This document shows, piece by piece, positions 33,757 to 42,513 of a DNA stretch of 53,202 nt. The DNA is from an uncultured bacterium (GTDB lineage Bacteria; JAAXHH01). Every line of letters starts with the position of its first letter. Within the stretch, counting starts at the first letter, position 1. The stretch is taken from the NCBI GenBank assembly GCA_913051705.1, contig CAJXCW010000004.1:1-53202 (forward strand). Reading direction: 5' to 3'. The notes beneath the pieces were generated by a model, which was given only the letters and a program-made list of their open reading frames with translations, was not told where the DNA came from and did no database searches. Position numbers and translations under genes: made by a program.

Positions 33757-34771
33757 GGGTTTGAAGCATAGAGGATGTGGTTTTCATAACCATATCCGTG
33801 GTGATTTCTTTCATGCAGGCATGAGTACCTATGGGGCATTCGGGGCCGCCGTGCGTGCCGCATGGACGGCAGGGTAAGGCTCGTTCTATGACCTGATGGC
33901 CATTGCCATAAGGAGTAAATCCTAAGGAGGCTACGGTCGGTCCGAACAGGCTGATCACCGGCGTGTCCATTGCGGCGGCGATATGAGCCATACCGGTATC
34001 ATTTGATATCATGACCGCACATCGTGAGGCCAGGGCCGCTGACTGAAGTAAGGATAGTTGACCTGCTGCATTGATCGGGGATACGCCGGATTGTTCCGCA
34101 ATCTGTCGGCAGAGCGCTTCATCATCGGCGCCGCCGAACAGGACCACGCGTCCCGTATGTTCGTCCGTGAGTCGTTTTGCGCTTTCGGCGAAGCGGTCCG
34201 GCAGCCAGCGCTTCGTCGCCCACACTGAACCGGGACTGATGCCGAATAGTATCTCATCCGGTCTGACGTCGTGGCGTTTTAACAGATTATCCGCTGCGGT
34301 ATGGTCCGTATCATCCGGGTACAACTTCGGCTTAGAACTTAATGGGGCTGAGGTCAAAGGACTGAGAAGCCTCAGATTGCGTTCTACCTCATGCACCGCC
34401 TGATACGGCACCCGATGCGTCAGCAGCCACCGTCCGGAGCTCGTGTCGAACCCGACGCGTACAGGAATCCGCGATAGCCGGGCCAGCATCGCGCTACGGA
34501 GCGAGCGATGCGGTATCAGCGCTGCCTCAAAATGCTTCTCACGAAGACGGCTCCCCAGACGAATCAGCCCTTTTAAACCCCGATCAGCACCCTTCTTATC
34601 AAATGGAATAATCTCATCTACCGCTGGGTTATTATACAGCACCCCAACCGCATCAGGCCGTACAACAGCGGCGATATACGTGGCCCCAAGTTGCTCCCGC
34701 GCCGCCTGTAATAACGGCGTTGCCAGCACTACGTCGCCTATGAAGGCGGTTTGTATGATGAGCAGGTTCAT
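33740..34771 (-). CDS. Glycosyltransferase family 9, ADP-heptose:LPS heptosyltransferase (WaaF-like)
   Basis: A 343-residue GT-B enzyme that adds heptose to the lipopolysaccharide inner core. Seen are LLIIQTAFIGDVVLATPLLQ (N-terminal glycine-rich loop), the central GISPGSVWATKRWLPDRF, VVLFGGADDEALC, and the donor-site motif MISNDTGMAHIAAAMDTPVI followed by LFGPT. It fits with lptD and the acyltransferase elsewhere in the window. The final residues LNPEP come from heptamer repeats, so the natural C-terminus is variable or has been lengthened by repeat growth. Confidence 0.88.
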   Translation of the reverse strand: MNLLIIQTAFIGDVVLATPLLQAAREQLGATYIAAVVRPDAVGVLYNNPAVDEIIPFDKKGADRGLKGLIRLGSRLREKHFEAALIPHRSLRSAMLARLSRIPVRVGFDTSSGRWLLTHRVPYQAVHEVERNLRLLSPLTSAPLSSKPKLYPDDTDHTAADNLLKRHDVRPDEILFGISPGSVWATKRWLPDRFAESAKRLTDEHTGRVVLFGGADDEALCRQIAEQSGVSPINAAGQLSLLQSAALASRCAVMISNDTGMAHIAAAMDTPVISLFGPTVASLGFTPYGNGHQVIERALPCRPCGTHGGPECPIGTHACMKEITTDMVMKTTSSMLQTLNPEP

Positions 34772-34792
34772 GGTTAAGTTTCAAATTTCAAA

Positions 34793-35845
34793 CTATTTTT
34801 TCCAGGCTTGCCGAAGCAACCGGAGCCAGTTGCCGTGCAGAATGGCGGTGACGTTATCGTCGCTGTAGCCCCGGTCGGCAAGGAGATCGACAAATTTCTG
34901 TTCGTCTGCGATGGTATCCAGGTCGTGCGGGGACTGTTCTCCGCCGAAGCCGCCGTCCAGGTCGGAACCTATGGCTGCGTGGCGGGCATTGCCGGCAAGC
35001 TGACAGATATGGTCCATATGATCGACCAGGGTGTTAAGAGATACGACGCGGTTGCCGGGCTTTTCGACGGTCCATCCCGGATGCAGCATCCAGCAATCGA
35101 AGGACGCACCGATGACCCCGTCGCGTTCGATGATGGCGCGTAGCTGGTCGTCGTCGAACTGGCGCTGATGTGGGACCAGGACGCGACAGTTATTGTGGCT
35201 GGCCAGCACGAGGCCCGAATAATGATCGAGCGATTCCCAGAAAGCGCGATCCGAACAATGGGTCAGGTCGAGCAGAATACCGAGCCGCTCCATTTCTTTG
35301 AGTAAAGGCGGCGCCAGATCGGTCAATCCATCTTCGACACCAGTCCCGCCGGCATAGCGTCCCGGTCCGTAATGTGTGAGGCCCAGCAGCCGCAAGCCAT
35401 CCTGATACCAGGATTCGAGATGAGACGCGTCAAAGATCGAATCCACGCCTTCCATACTGATCACAAAACCGAGTGGTGGTGGGTCGCCGTCCTCATTTGC
35501 CTCCCAGGCTTCCCACGCCGCCCAATGGCTATCGAGGCTACTTCGGTCCGTGATGATACGAACGTGGCCTTCCTGCTCCAGAGCGCGATAGTAGGCGAGC
35601 TGGCCTTGAGTCACGCCATATGCCTGCGTCGTAGAGCCATAGTCGGCATGGGACGTCACTTGCCCTGTACAACGACCGAAAAGCGTCGCCACACTCAGGG
35701 CGATCCGCCCCTTGCGCATCTCCGGCAACGCCACCGTATTCTGCTTTCGTTCCCTGGCTCGGATCGTATAGGTGGAATCCAGCAGGTTACGGTTGCCCTG
35801 GATCGCGTTCCAGGACAGGTCCAGATGGGCATCGATGATCAGCAT
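34793..35845 (-). CDS. Membrane dipeptidase, peptidase family M19
   Basis: A 350-residue zinc dipeptidase (renal-dipeptidase-like), cleaving dipeptides, often D-amino-acid-containing ones. Seen are H7-L-D9 (metal ligands), SMEGVD (bridging Glu), LLDLTHCSDRAFW (His), VLASHNNCR (His) and AIGSDLDGGFG (Asp). No signal peptide, as in most bacterial M19 enzymes. Start at 35845 has AAGGAA upstream. Its gene lies just upstream of, and in the same direction as, the heptosyltransferase gene. Confidence 0.93.
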   Translation of the reverse strand: MLIIDAHLDLSWNAIQGNRNLLDSTYTIRARERKQNTVALPEMRKGRIALSVATLFGRCTGQVTSHADYGSTTQAYGVTQGQLAYYRALEQEGHVRIITDRSSLDSHWAAWEAWEANEDGDPPPLGFVISMEGVDSIFDASHLESWYQDGLRLLGLTHYGPGRYAGGTGVEDGLTDLAPPLLKEMERLGILLDLTHCSDRAFWESLDHYSGLVLASHNNCRVLVPHQRQFDDDQLRAIIERDGVIGASFDCWMLHPGWTVEKPGNRVVSLNTLVDHMDHICQLAGNARHAAIGSDLDGGFGGEQSPHDLDTIADEQKFVDLLADRGYSDDNVTAILHGNWLRLLRQAWKK

Positions 35846-35923
35846 GGGGTTCCTTTCAGAGCATTGAATGAGAAGGTACGGTCACTCCCACGAAAGGGAG
35901 GTATATGTTTAACATATGTCCCG

Positions 35924-35960
35924 GTTTGTCATCCCGGCGAAGGCTGGGAACCAGTGTCTT
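35924..35960. repeat. Intergenic GTCATCCCGGCGAAGGCTGG-type repeat
   Basis: This sequence has the form of the common dispersed repeat built on CATTCCCGCGAAAGCGGGAAT found between genes in many bacterial genomes, with an imperfect stem CCCGGCGAAGGCTGGG. It lies between the M19 gene and the DUF2442-like remnant (gap 35846-36024). Confidence 0.5.
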
Positions 35961-36024
35961 TTGACAACGTTTGACAAGTTGAATACGCCGGATATTTTTT
36001 CACGAAACCCTTCATTCCCTATCT

Positions 36025-36225
36025 TCAAATTCCCTGATCCAGTTCTGGACGACCGTGATCGGTGGTCATCGGACTCGCTTCGCCCACCCGCTGGACGGTG
36101 ATAAACGCTGCCCATCGGGAATTTTGAATTGTCCTGTCATCACTCAAATCGACAGTGAGGGCCTCATCATCGATGGTAACTTGCTGCCCTTTAGGTATTT
36201 GATAGTCAGTCTTGAAAGTACTCAT
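36025..36225 (-). pseudogene. DUF2442-like protein, shortened remnant
   Basis: A 66-residue frame. QQVTIDDEALTVDLSDDRTI matches the N-terminal strand pair of DUF2442 proteins, and the end EASPMTTDHGRPELDQGI resembles the family's ASPEER...IHWPELDEDI with about ten residues missing. The middle no longer matches the typical LAWYPRL segment. DUF2442 proteins are small and often paired with a DUF4160 partner in toxin-antitoxin-like loci; no partner is seen here. I read it as degraded, though a short functional protein is possible. Confidence 0.5.
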
Positions 36226-36264
36226 TCCATACTCATAAAAACTGTTCTATTTGCCTTTCATGCT

Positions 36265-36909
36265 CTACTTCTTCAGTGAGCTTAATAGCGCCTTGATCTC
36301 CTCTTCAGCGGCGTCGATGGTTTTGGCTGGGCCGGTGATTTTTATGAATACATTGCCTTCAGGCGCTTCGATGATGGCGCCGGCCATCTTGTAGCCAGAC
36401 TTTTTGGCCGCTCCCGACTGGAACATGGGGCCCATGGAGGCCATATAGGTACCAGCTACGGATACGGTGGTTACGGTCAGGCCGTTGATGGTCGATTTCT
36501 GCTGGTTCAGCGCAGCCGATTTTCCATCGGCTGATTCGAACTGATCTCGCCACCGTGTTATATTCAACTCGATGCTGCCGCCCTGGCCGGTGCCGAAGAA
36601 AAACACTGCGCATTCACCGGATTCCGGATCGCCTTCAGCCTGTGGTATGGCATAGGTCGCGATGCGCATGGTGCGAGGCCCCTGGACTTGCCAGCGGCCT
36701 GGTACATTCCAGGATACGCCCGCGGCCATACCGGTAGCCGAAGATTCTGTCGCGGATTGCGAAGCAGCGCTCGTCTGCGGCTGGTCCGGCGCGGAACTGG
36801 CCATCACTTCGGATTGTGACGCCTCTGTGACCGGCTCGGTATTTTGACCGCAGGCTACGACCAGTAAGCCGATACTTGTACAGATGGTGAATAGATAGGG
36901 TAGACGCAT
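36265..36909 (-). CDS. Lipoprotein of unknown function (214 aa)
   Basis: A type II signal peptide ends in LLVVAC with the lipidated Cys at residue 20. A Ser/Ala/Gln-rich linker (about 21-60) precedes one compact domain: GVSWNVPGRWQVQGPRTMRIATY, ECAVFFFGTGQGGSIELNITRW, and EGNVFIKITGPAKTIDAAEEEI near the end. The W-x-VPGRW and final helix with LLSSLKK recall a small fold for periplasmic proteins predicted to bind hydrophobic ligands, but no family name is certain. Probably anchored in the outer membrane. Confidence 0.85.
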   Translation of the reverse strand: MRLPYLFTICTSIGLLVVACGQNTEPVTEASQSEVMASSAPDQPQTSAASQSATESSATGMAAGVSWNVPGRWQVQGPRTMRIATYAIPQAEGDPESGECAVFFFGTGQGGSIELNITRWRDQFESADGKSAALNQQKSTINGLTVTTVSVAGTYMASMGPMFQSGAAKKSGYKMAGAIIEAPEGNVFIKITGPAKTIDAAEEEIKALLSSLKK

Positions 36910-36983
36910 GGGTGTTGGCTCCTTATGGTTTGGGTTTCAGTTTGGGTGTTAAAATATAATATAATATGTTGTTTATCAATCAT

Positions 36984-37874
36984 TTATACGGCGGGCGGTC
37001 GTGTTTTCCATCGGCGGTGGACCCAGAACCAGTGATCCGGATACATACGGACATACCGTTCCAGCACGGCCGTATAGGCCTGGGTATAACGCTGTATGTC
37101 GGCGGTTTCATAACCGGACGGCACGGCTTCAATAGGTGATTCGAAGACGACCCGGTGGCGCTCGGCGCCTTCACGAATGATAAAGCAGGGAATAATAGGG
37201 GCGCCGGAACGCAGGGCGAACAGCGCCGGCCCCTGATAGGTCGAGGCCTCTAAGCCCAGAAAATCCACGAAGGTGCCACCGGGCCCCGCATCCTGATCCA
37301 TCAGCAGACCGACACATTCATTACGGCGCAGGGTCCTCATAATTGCATGCGTCGCCGCGGCCATCGAAATGACCTTCATGCCTAATTTTTCCCGGCCTTT
37401 TATAATCAAGGCGTTGACCGCAGGATTGTGCTGATCCTTAGCGACGACGGCCATCGGATAACCCAGCGCCGCCACGCTCGCGCCCAACAGTTCCCAGTAT
37501 CCAAAATGTCCGGTGACCAGAATCACGCCCTTGCCCTGCCGGCGGGCTTGCGCTATATGGTCGTAGCCGATCACCGTAATACGATCCCGAATGTCCGTTG
37601 TCTCCGCTGCCAGTAAACGCGCGTGTTCCGTGGCCAATCGCCCTAACTGGCGATATACGTTCCGGGCCAGCTTGTGCAGCGCGTCCGGCTCATATTCGTT
37701 CCCGAATACCCGGCCCAGGTGCTGCTTCACCAGATCCCGCCGCTTCCTGACCAGATCGAAGGCCAGATCGCCCATGCGTTCCCCTATCCAGACACCTCTC
37801 GATGGGGACAACAAGCCGGCTATATGCATCAACAGGCGTACGCCTGTGTATTCGATGTGATGTTTAAGGGTCAT
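36984..37874 (-). CDS. Lysophospholipid/lipid A acyltransferase (LpxL/HtrB family)
   Basis: A 296-residue inner-membrane-associated acyltransferase that adds a secondary acyl chain to lipid A or a related lipid. The catalytic His-x4-acid motif is GHFGYWELL (His and Glu), followed by MDQDAGPGGTFVDFLG and PALFALRSGAPIIPCFI (substrate pocket), and an ending with HWFWVHRRWKTRP, all typical. A hydrophobic N-terminal helix (GVRLLMHIAGLLSP) would anchor it. Fits with the LPS genes elsewhere in the window. Confidence 0.92.
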   Translation of the reverse strand: MTLKHHIEYTGVRLLMHIAGLLSPSRGVWIGERMGDLAFDLVRKRRDLVKQHLGRVFGNEYEPDALHKLARNVYRQLGRLATEHARLLAAETTDIRDRITVIGYDHIAQARRQGKGVILVTGHFGYWELLGASVAALGYPMAVVAKDQHNPAVNALIIKGREKLGMKVISMAAATHAIMRTLRRNECVGLLMDQDAGPGGTFVDFLGLEASTYQGPALFALRSGAPIIPCFIIREGAERHRVVFESPIEAVPSGYETADIQRYTQAYTAVLERYVRMYPDHWFWVHRRWKTRPPAV

Positions 37875-37895
37875 CCTTAAGCGTACTCATTTATA

Positions 37896-39086
37896 TTAGG
37901 TCTGATCATCGACCTTTAATCCACTCATATTATCTACGTATTTATGGCCGCTTCCGGTGTTAAAAAGAACCACCTGTTCGGATCGGTCGACCCGGCCATC
38001 GTTGAGCATGGTTTTAAGCGCCGCCAGCACGGCGCCGCCTTCGGGGGCGGCGAAGATTCCCTCGGTGGACCCGATTTCCCGAACGCCGCCGATCATCTCC
38101 TCATCGGATACAGCGATGGCACAACCGTCGCTTTCCCGGATCGCGCGCAACATCAGGAAATCGCCCACGGCCCGCGGTACACGCAGACCGGACGCCAGCG
38201 TATGTGCATTTTCCCATTCGGGGGCGTCTTCCCAGTTCTGTTCGTAGGCCCGTACAATAGGCTGGCATCCGGTAGCCTGTACCGCGACCATCCGGGGCCG
38301 TTTCGGCCCGATCCAGCCCAGCTCTTCCATCTCGGCGAAGGCCTTCCACATACCGATCAATCCGGTGCCGCCGCCGGCCGGATAGAAGATCACGTCCGGC
38401 AGTTCCCACCCAAACTGTTCTGCCAGCTCATAGCCCATGGTTTTCTTGCCTTCAATGCGATAGGGCTCTTTTAATGTAGAGACATCGAACCAGCCTTCCT
38501 GATCTTTCCGCTCGGCAACAATCTGGCCGCAGTCCGTAATGAGGCCGTCTATCAATTCCACATGGGCGCCGTGGGCATAACATTCGATAATAAAGGCCGC
38601 AGGCGTATCCCGAGGCATGAATACGTAGGCCGGCAGACCGGCTTTGGCGGCATAGGCTGCCATGGCGCCCGCTGCATTACCGGCGGAAGGGATGGCCAGC
38701 GCTGTTGCCCCCAGTTCCGCCGCACGAGAAACCGCCATACACAAACCCCGCGCTTTGAACGAGCCGGTGGGATTCAGGGACTCGTCTTTGATATACAACG
38801 CATCCATGCCGAGCGTTTCGCCCAGCCGGTCCGTGTGAACGAGCGGGGTGCCCCCTTCGCCGAGAGAGACGATATAATCATCTTCCCTGACCGGCAACAC
38901 CTCCCGGTATCGCCACAGGGTCGGCTCGCGAAGTTCGAGGGCTTCTTTCGTGAGCGTCTGCCCGGCTGAGGTCAGGTCGTACCGCGCCAGAAGGGGCTTG
39001 CCGCAGGCAGGACACAGATTTTGCAATTCATCGGCCGCATGGTGTTCGCCGCAGGCGCCACATTCCAGATCAATTAGAAAGGACAT
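37896..39086 (-). CDS. thrC: Threonine synthase
   Basis: A 396-residue PLP enzyme making threonine from O-phosphohomoserine. It has an N-terminal zinc ribbon (CGACGEHH and CPACGKP), the PLP Lys in NPTGSFKARG, SAGNAAGAMAAYAAKAG, and the phosphate-binding glycine loop PAGGGTGLIGMW. This is the short ribbon-bearing type found in many bacteria and archaea. The start at 39086 is chosen over 39098 because it gives the normal MSFLIDLECGAC beginning; the leader consists of TGGTGAT repeats and shows no clear ribosome site. Confidence 0.92.
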   Translation of the reverse strand: MSFLIDLECGACGEHHAADELQNLCPACGKPLLARYDLTSAGQTLTKEALELREPTLWRYREVLPVREDDYIVSLGEGGTPLVHTDRLGETLGMDALYIKDESLNPTGSFKARGLCMAVSRAAELGATALAIPSAGNAAGAMAAYAAKAGLPAYVFMPRDTPAAFIIECYAHGAHVELIDGLITDCGQIVAERKDQEGWFDVSTLKEPYRIEGKKTMGYELAEQFGWELPDVIFYPAGGGTGLIGMWKAFAEMEELGWIGPKRPRMVAVQATGCQPIVRAYEQNWEDAPEWENAHTLASGLRVPRAVGDFLMLRAIRESDGCAIAVSDEEMIGGVREIGSTEGIFAAPEGGAVLAALKTMLNDGRVDRSEQVVLFNTGSGHKYVDNMSGLKVDDQT

Positions 39087-39100
39087 GAGTAATACCAAAT

Positions 39101-39130
39101 TGGTGATTGGTGATTGGTGATTGGTGAATT
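39101..39130. repeat. Heptanucleotide tandem repeat (TGGTGAT) upstream of threonine synthase
   Basis: Three TGGTGAT units and a TGGTGAA unit in tandem, running into a GAATTAT heptamer pair and the second copy of the 24-bp AT-rich repeat (39125-39148; copy 1 at 4883). Lies 15 bases from the threonine synthase start. Confidence 0.85.
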
Positions 39131-39234
39131 ATGAATTATAACCTTATAATTTTCTGTAAGTTTAGGAGATGTAAAATATAGTGGGATTTACCAAGCGCCA
39201 AGTACCAAATACAAAGTACAAAGCACGTTACCTT

Positions 39235-39425
39235 ACGCATCAGTGCGTGTAGCGGGTGGCTTATAGCCGATCATATACACAAAGAGATAGGATGATGAAT
39301 CTCCGGCTATCCCATATAGGACGTTGGGTTAGGCGTCTATTATTCTGATCACCATGACCATCAGACGACCTGCTACCCGCCACAGGCCACCCGCGCTGAT
39401 GTTGCGCTGCTTGCTGCGTAACATC
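39235..39425. other. Structured intergenic element with nested inverted repeats
   Basis: In the 340-bp gap 39087-39427 no gene is seen. The perfect hairpin ACGCA-TCAG-TGCGT lies near 39235, GCGGGTGGC (39252-39260) pairs with GCCACCCGC (39386-39394), and TAGCCG (39264-39269) pairs with CGGCTA (39304-39309). The ends also share GCATCAG/CTGATG. It could be a structured RNA, a decayed small transposable element, or a terminator complex behind the DUF1207 gene. Confidence 0.4.
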
Positions 39426-39427
39426 AG

Positions 39428-40240
39428 CTATAAATCAAAAAACAGGCCCAGGCCCATATATTGATCGTTCAGGTCGTGAAACTGGCCGTGTTCGTTGCGG
39501 CCGGTATGTACAATAAGGGCCAGACGCAGACCGGTTCGGGCGGTGTTGTGAATCAGAAAGCCGGCTTGTATGGTTTGATTGGCTACAGCGCCGTTATCCC
39601 GGAAAAATCGAAGATCATAGGCGATATAACCTCGGGGGATATGACCGAACAACCGCCCGGAGATCAGCTCACCGCCTGCTTGCAGACGCCACCTTCTGGT
39701 GTCGGGTATGGCATGATTTGACAGGCGCAGGCTGGTGTACAGGCGGATATACGGCCACTGATACGCACCGTATAGCGTGAAATATTCTCGGCTATAGGTG
39801 ATCGATGGACGTGTTCCTTTGAATCCGTCGGCCAGATGGGCGCTGACATGGGTAAATTCGAACCGGCCTGTAAACAGCCCCCGTTGCACATCCGTATGGA
39901 TGCCGATCAGAAAGTCGACCGTATCGAGGGGGTAGGTCACCCCATCTTTACGGAGGAGGGTAAACACACCGGCGTGCAATCCGAATCGCAGACGGGTTTG
40001 CTGTGAATCATCCCAGGATACGTCGAACGCTTCCCAGGAGCCGCCGATATCGCCTTCCAGCCGATTTTTGTTAAGATAAGGATAAAAACCGAAACGTGTT
40101 TCCGTCGGATCGGCCAGCAGGGGGCGGAATAGCCGGGTTTGCGGCGAGGCAAAGCGCCAGGTGGCGGCATCAGCAGAGGCATGGCTGATCAACAGCATGA
40201 TCACAGAACATACCATAAGGAGGCGGAGAATCGGGGTCAT
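39428..40240 (-). CDS. DUF1207 outer-membrane beta-barrel protein
   Basis: A 270-residue protein with signal peptide (LLMVCSVIMLLISHASADA). The mature part alternates hydrophobic and polar residues as in a barrel of about 12 strands and ends in Leu. Typical DUF1207 segments are RLFRPLLADPTETRFGFYPYL, FTGRFEFTHVSAHLADGF and YIRLYTSLRLSNHAIP, and the end reads DQYMGLGLFFDL. Function of the family is not known. Its ATG overlaps the TGA of the small upstream gene by four bases (ATGA), so the two are probably co-translated. Confidence 0.85.
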   Translation of the reverse strand: MTPILRLLMVCSVIMLLISHASADAATWRFASPQTRLFRPLLADPTETRFGFYPYLNKNRLEGDIGGSWEAFDVSWDDSQQTRLRFGLHAGVFTLLRKDGVTYPLDTVDFLIGIHTDVQRGLFTGRFEFTHVSAHLADGFKGTRPSITYSREYFTLYGAYQWPYIRLYTSLRLSNHAIPDTRRWRLQAGGELISGRLFGHIPRGYIAYDLRFFRDNGAVANQTIQAGFLIHNTARTGLRLALIVHTGRNEHGQFHDLNDQYMGLGLFFDL

Positions 40241-40425
40241 CCGCTTTCTTCTTCGTAGACGTTAATGTGGACGGCATATTGACTATTGTCAAGCCTTTGG
40301 ATCCGATATCCGTTACCGCATTCAAAGGTGCCGGCGATGATAACGTGCTCATCTTCAAAGATTCGATCAGGCAGCGCCTGACGGGTGGTATCCCAGATGG
40401 GATTGTAATAATCAATAATGGGCAT
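40237..40425 (-). CDS. Small uncharacterised protein coupled to DUF1207 (62 aa)
   Basis: Reads MPIIDYYNPIWDTTRQALP through HVIIAGTFECGNGYRIQRL to VYEEESG. No signal or membrane segment. AGGAT lies about eight bases before the ATG. The four-base overlap with the DUF1207 start supports a real gene. Upstream on the same strand a strong AAGGAGG site precedes a six-codon reading frame (40444-40464), which may be a leader peptide. I do not recognise a family. Confidence 0.55.
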   Translation of the reverse strand: MPIIDYYNPIWDTTRQALPDRIFEDEHVIIAGTFECGNGYRIQRLDNSQYAVHINVYEEESG

Positions 40426-40443
40426 GAGGCTATATCCTAATAC

Positions 40444-40464
40444 TTATTTTGATTGGTTTTTCAT
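40444..40464 (-). other. Possible six-residue leader peptide (MKNQSK)
   Basis: AAGGAGG (40471-40477, minus strand) is placed six bases before ATG, the best ribosome site in this stretch. The frame ends after six codons, 18 bases before the 62-aa gene. It could prime translation of that gene by reinitiation, or be the remains of a lost gene. The rest of the gap 40465-40796 shows no gene; a TTGACA at about 40603 has no convincing -10. Confidence 0.35.
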
Positions 40465-40796
40465 TCGTATCCTCCTTGGGCGTTTCCTCTGGATGATACA
40501 AATGGATAATAGGTCTGTCAAGGTATGGTTATTGAGACGTTGAACCCGATGACTTATATATACTAAGTCTTAATACTCATTATTATTATGTAGCGGATTA
40601 TACTTGACAGATGTGTAGGAGATGATTAGGTTGCGGGGCGATAAAAGGATGGTGAAAAGTGAATGTTCAAAGGCGAAGAGCAGACCGCCCTTCGTCATAA
40701 ATCCTCATTCGTCTTTTCTGATCTCTGTGGTCTCCAGCAAGCGCTGCACGGTTCCTCTTCGCTATTTGTCATTCATCTTCCAGGGAGTGGTCTATT

Positions 40797-42440
40797 ATGA
40801 GTGAAGAACCAACTCAAATCGGTGTCATTACCAAAGGGGCGCTGATTGAAGGGTTGGAGATGAAACTGGATGTGTCCCAGGATATCGAAGATATCAAGGC
40901 CGGCAAATTTGTGGTTATCAGAGGGAAGAAGAACGAATTCTTTTCCATGATCACCGATATGAGGCTGGATGCGACCAATCCGGATATTCTGATCAATCCC
41001 CCGGCCGAAGAAGATCATCTGGTGCGCGAAGTGCTGAGTGGTCACAGCACCTTTGTGACCGTCAGTCTGCGTCCGATGCTGATGCTGGGCCTTGAAGAGC
41101 GGCTGACCGGAGACGAGGGCGCCAAACCGGTTAAGGCCATTCCCGCACACTTCTCGACGGTGTATGACGCGGCGGAAAATGATGTCAGTCGCGTCTTCGG
41201 TGCCGAAGGAGAAGACGGTCGGTTTTTCAACATGGGATCGCCGCTGGATATGGAAACGCCTGTCTGTATCAACCTGGACAGGCTGGTGGAACGAAGTAAC
41301 GCCGTATTCGGCAAGACCGGTACCGGTAAGACGTTTTTGACCCGCTTGCTGTTGTGCGGCTTGATCAAAAATGAAAAAGCGGTCGCCTTCATCTTCGATA
41401 TGCACAGCGAGTACGGTTGGGGCGGCCGCAAGGAATCGAGCAGCGGCGTGACGTTTGTCAAAGGGCTGAAAGAGTTATTCGGTAATCGCGTGGCCGTGTT
41501 CAGTCTGGATCCAGAGGCGACCCGGGCGCGCGGCGCGCAGGCGGACCATGAGGTGCATATCTCCTACGATCAGATCTGGGTGGATGATATTCTGTCGTTA
41601 CAGGAAGAACTCAGGCTCCATCCGACGGCACTGGAAGCGGCGCATCTGATCGCTAATAAACACGGCAAAAACTGGCTTAAAACGTTGCTCGACGAAGGGG
41701 AGTATGACATCAAGGCTTTTGCCGAAAGCGTCGGTGCCCATCCCGAGTCCATATCTGCGCTCTACCGCAAGCTGTCGCGTCTGAAGAGTTTCCCATTTCT
41801 GACGGAGACGAGGCCCAGCACGAACGTCATCAAGAAGATGATGGATTATATCAACAACGGCACGAGCATCGTCCTGGAATTCGGAAAGCAAACGAGTCTG
41901 CTGTGTTATCTTTTGATGGCCAATATTATTACCCGACGGATTCACCATGAATATGTATCTCGTAGCGAAAAATATTTTGCCACGCGGGACCCGGCGGACA
42001 AGCCGAGACATCTGGTGATTACCATTGAAGAAGCCCATAAATTTCTCAACCCTTTAGCCGCCAAGCAGACGATCTTCGGTGTTATTGCCCGTGAGATGCG
42101 AAAATATTTTGTTTCGCTGTTGCTCATCGATCAGCGACCGTCCGGCATCGATGAGGAAGTCCTGTCGCAGGTCGGCACCAAGGTCATCGCCCTGCTCAAC
42201 GATGAAAAAGACATCACGGCCGTGTTGGCCGGGGTGAGTAATGCATCTGGCCTGAAAAGCGTGCTGGCCAGTCTGGACTCGAAGCAGCAGGTCCTGGTGA
42301 TGGGCCACGCCGTGCCGATGCCGGTGGTCCTTCGCGCCCGGGAATACGATGAGCAGTTTTATCGCGACATGGGATGGATGGATAAGAAAGAGAGCAAGGT
42401 ACGCGCTGAAAAAGATACATTGGCGCTGTTTGGAGAGTAG
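40797..42440 (+). CDS. HerA-like FtsK/HerA-superfamily ATPase (DUF87)
   Basis: A 547-residue DNA-pumping or helicase-type ATPase. An N-terminal HAS-barrel ([18 protein letters not shown]) precedes Walker [26 protein letters not shown] after it, Walker [13 protein letters not shown], and the arginine-finger region [22 protein letters not shown], all as in HerA. HerA hexamers normally work with the NurA nuclease in end resection or in defence operons, but no nuclease gene is adjacent: aconitase follows after a palindrome. Start at 40797 has AGGGAG upstream. The stop codon TAG lies in the palindrome at 42437. Confidence 0.88.
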   Translation: MSEEPTQIGVITKGALIEGLEMKLDVSQDIEDIKAGKFVVIRGKKNEFFSMITDMRLDATNPDILINPPAEEDHLVREVLSGHSTFVTVSLRPMLMLGLEERLTGDEGAKPVKAIPAHFSTVYDAAENDVSRVFGAEGEDGRFFNMGSPLDMETPVCINLDRLVERSNAVFGKTGTGKTFLTRLLLCGLIKNEKAVAFIFDMHSEYGWGGRKESSSGVTFVKGLKELFGNRVAVFSLDPEATRARGAQADHEVHISYDQIWVDDILSLQEELRLHPTALEAAHLIANKHGKNWLKTLLDEGEYDIKAFAESVGAHPESISALYRKLSRLKSFPFLTETRPSTNVIKKMMDYINNGTSIVLEFGKQTSLLCYLLMANIITRRIHHEYVSRSEKYFATRDPADKPRHLVITIEEAHKFLNPLAAKQTIFGVIAREMRKYFVSLLLIDQRPSGIDEEVLSQVGTKVIALLNDEKDITAVLAGVSNASGLKSVLASLDSKQQVLVMGHAVPMPVVLRAREYDEQFYRDMGWMDKKESKVRAEKDTLALFGE

Positions 42441-42464
42441 ACACACGGCACGCCGTATGTCTAC
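42437..42464. repeat. 28-nt palindrome, GTAG/CTAC type, copy 2
   Basis: Thirteen-base arms GTAGACACACGGC and GCCGTATGTCTAC (one mismatch) around AC. Same length and core as the element at 8388-8415. The first TAG is the stop codon of the HerA-like gene. Could fold as a terminator stem, but lacks a T-run. Confidence 0.8.
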
Positions 42465-42513
42465 CCTACCCTATATAATTATAAAACATATATATCGACA
42501 CACGGAGTACGCT

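Noticed and set aside
40622-40804. 60-aa plus-strand frame before the HerA gene
   Set aside because: Only a weak purine-rich stretch precedes it, the sequence is Ser/Pro-rich without domain features, and it overlaps the HerA start.
40773-41405. Minus-strand frame of 210 aa
   Set aside because: Antisense to the HerA-like ATPase; composition typical of a shadow.
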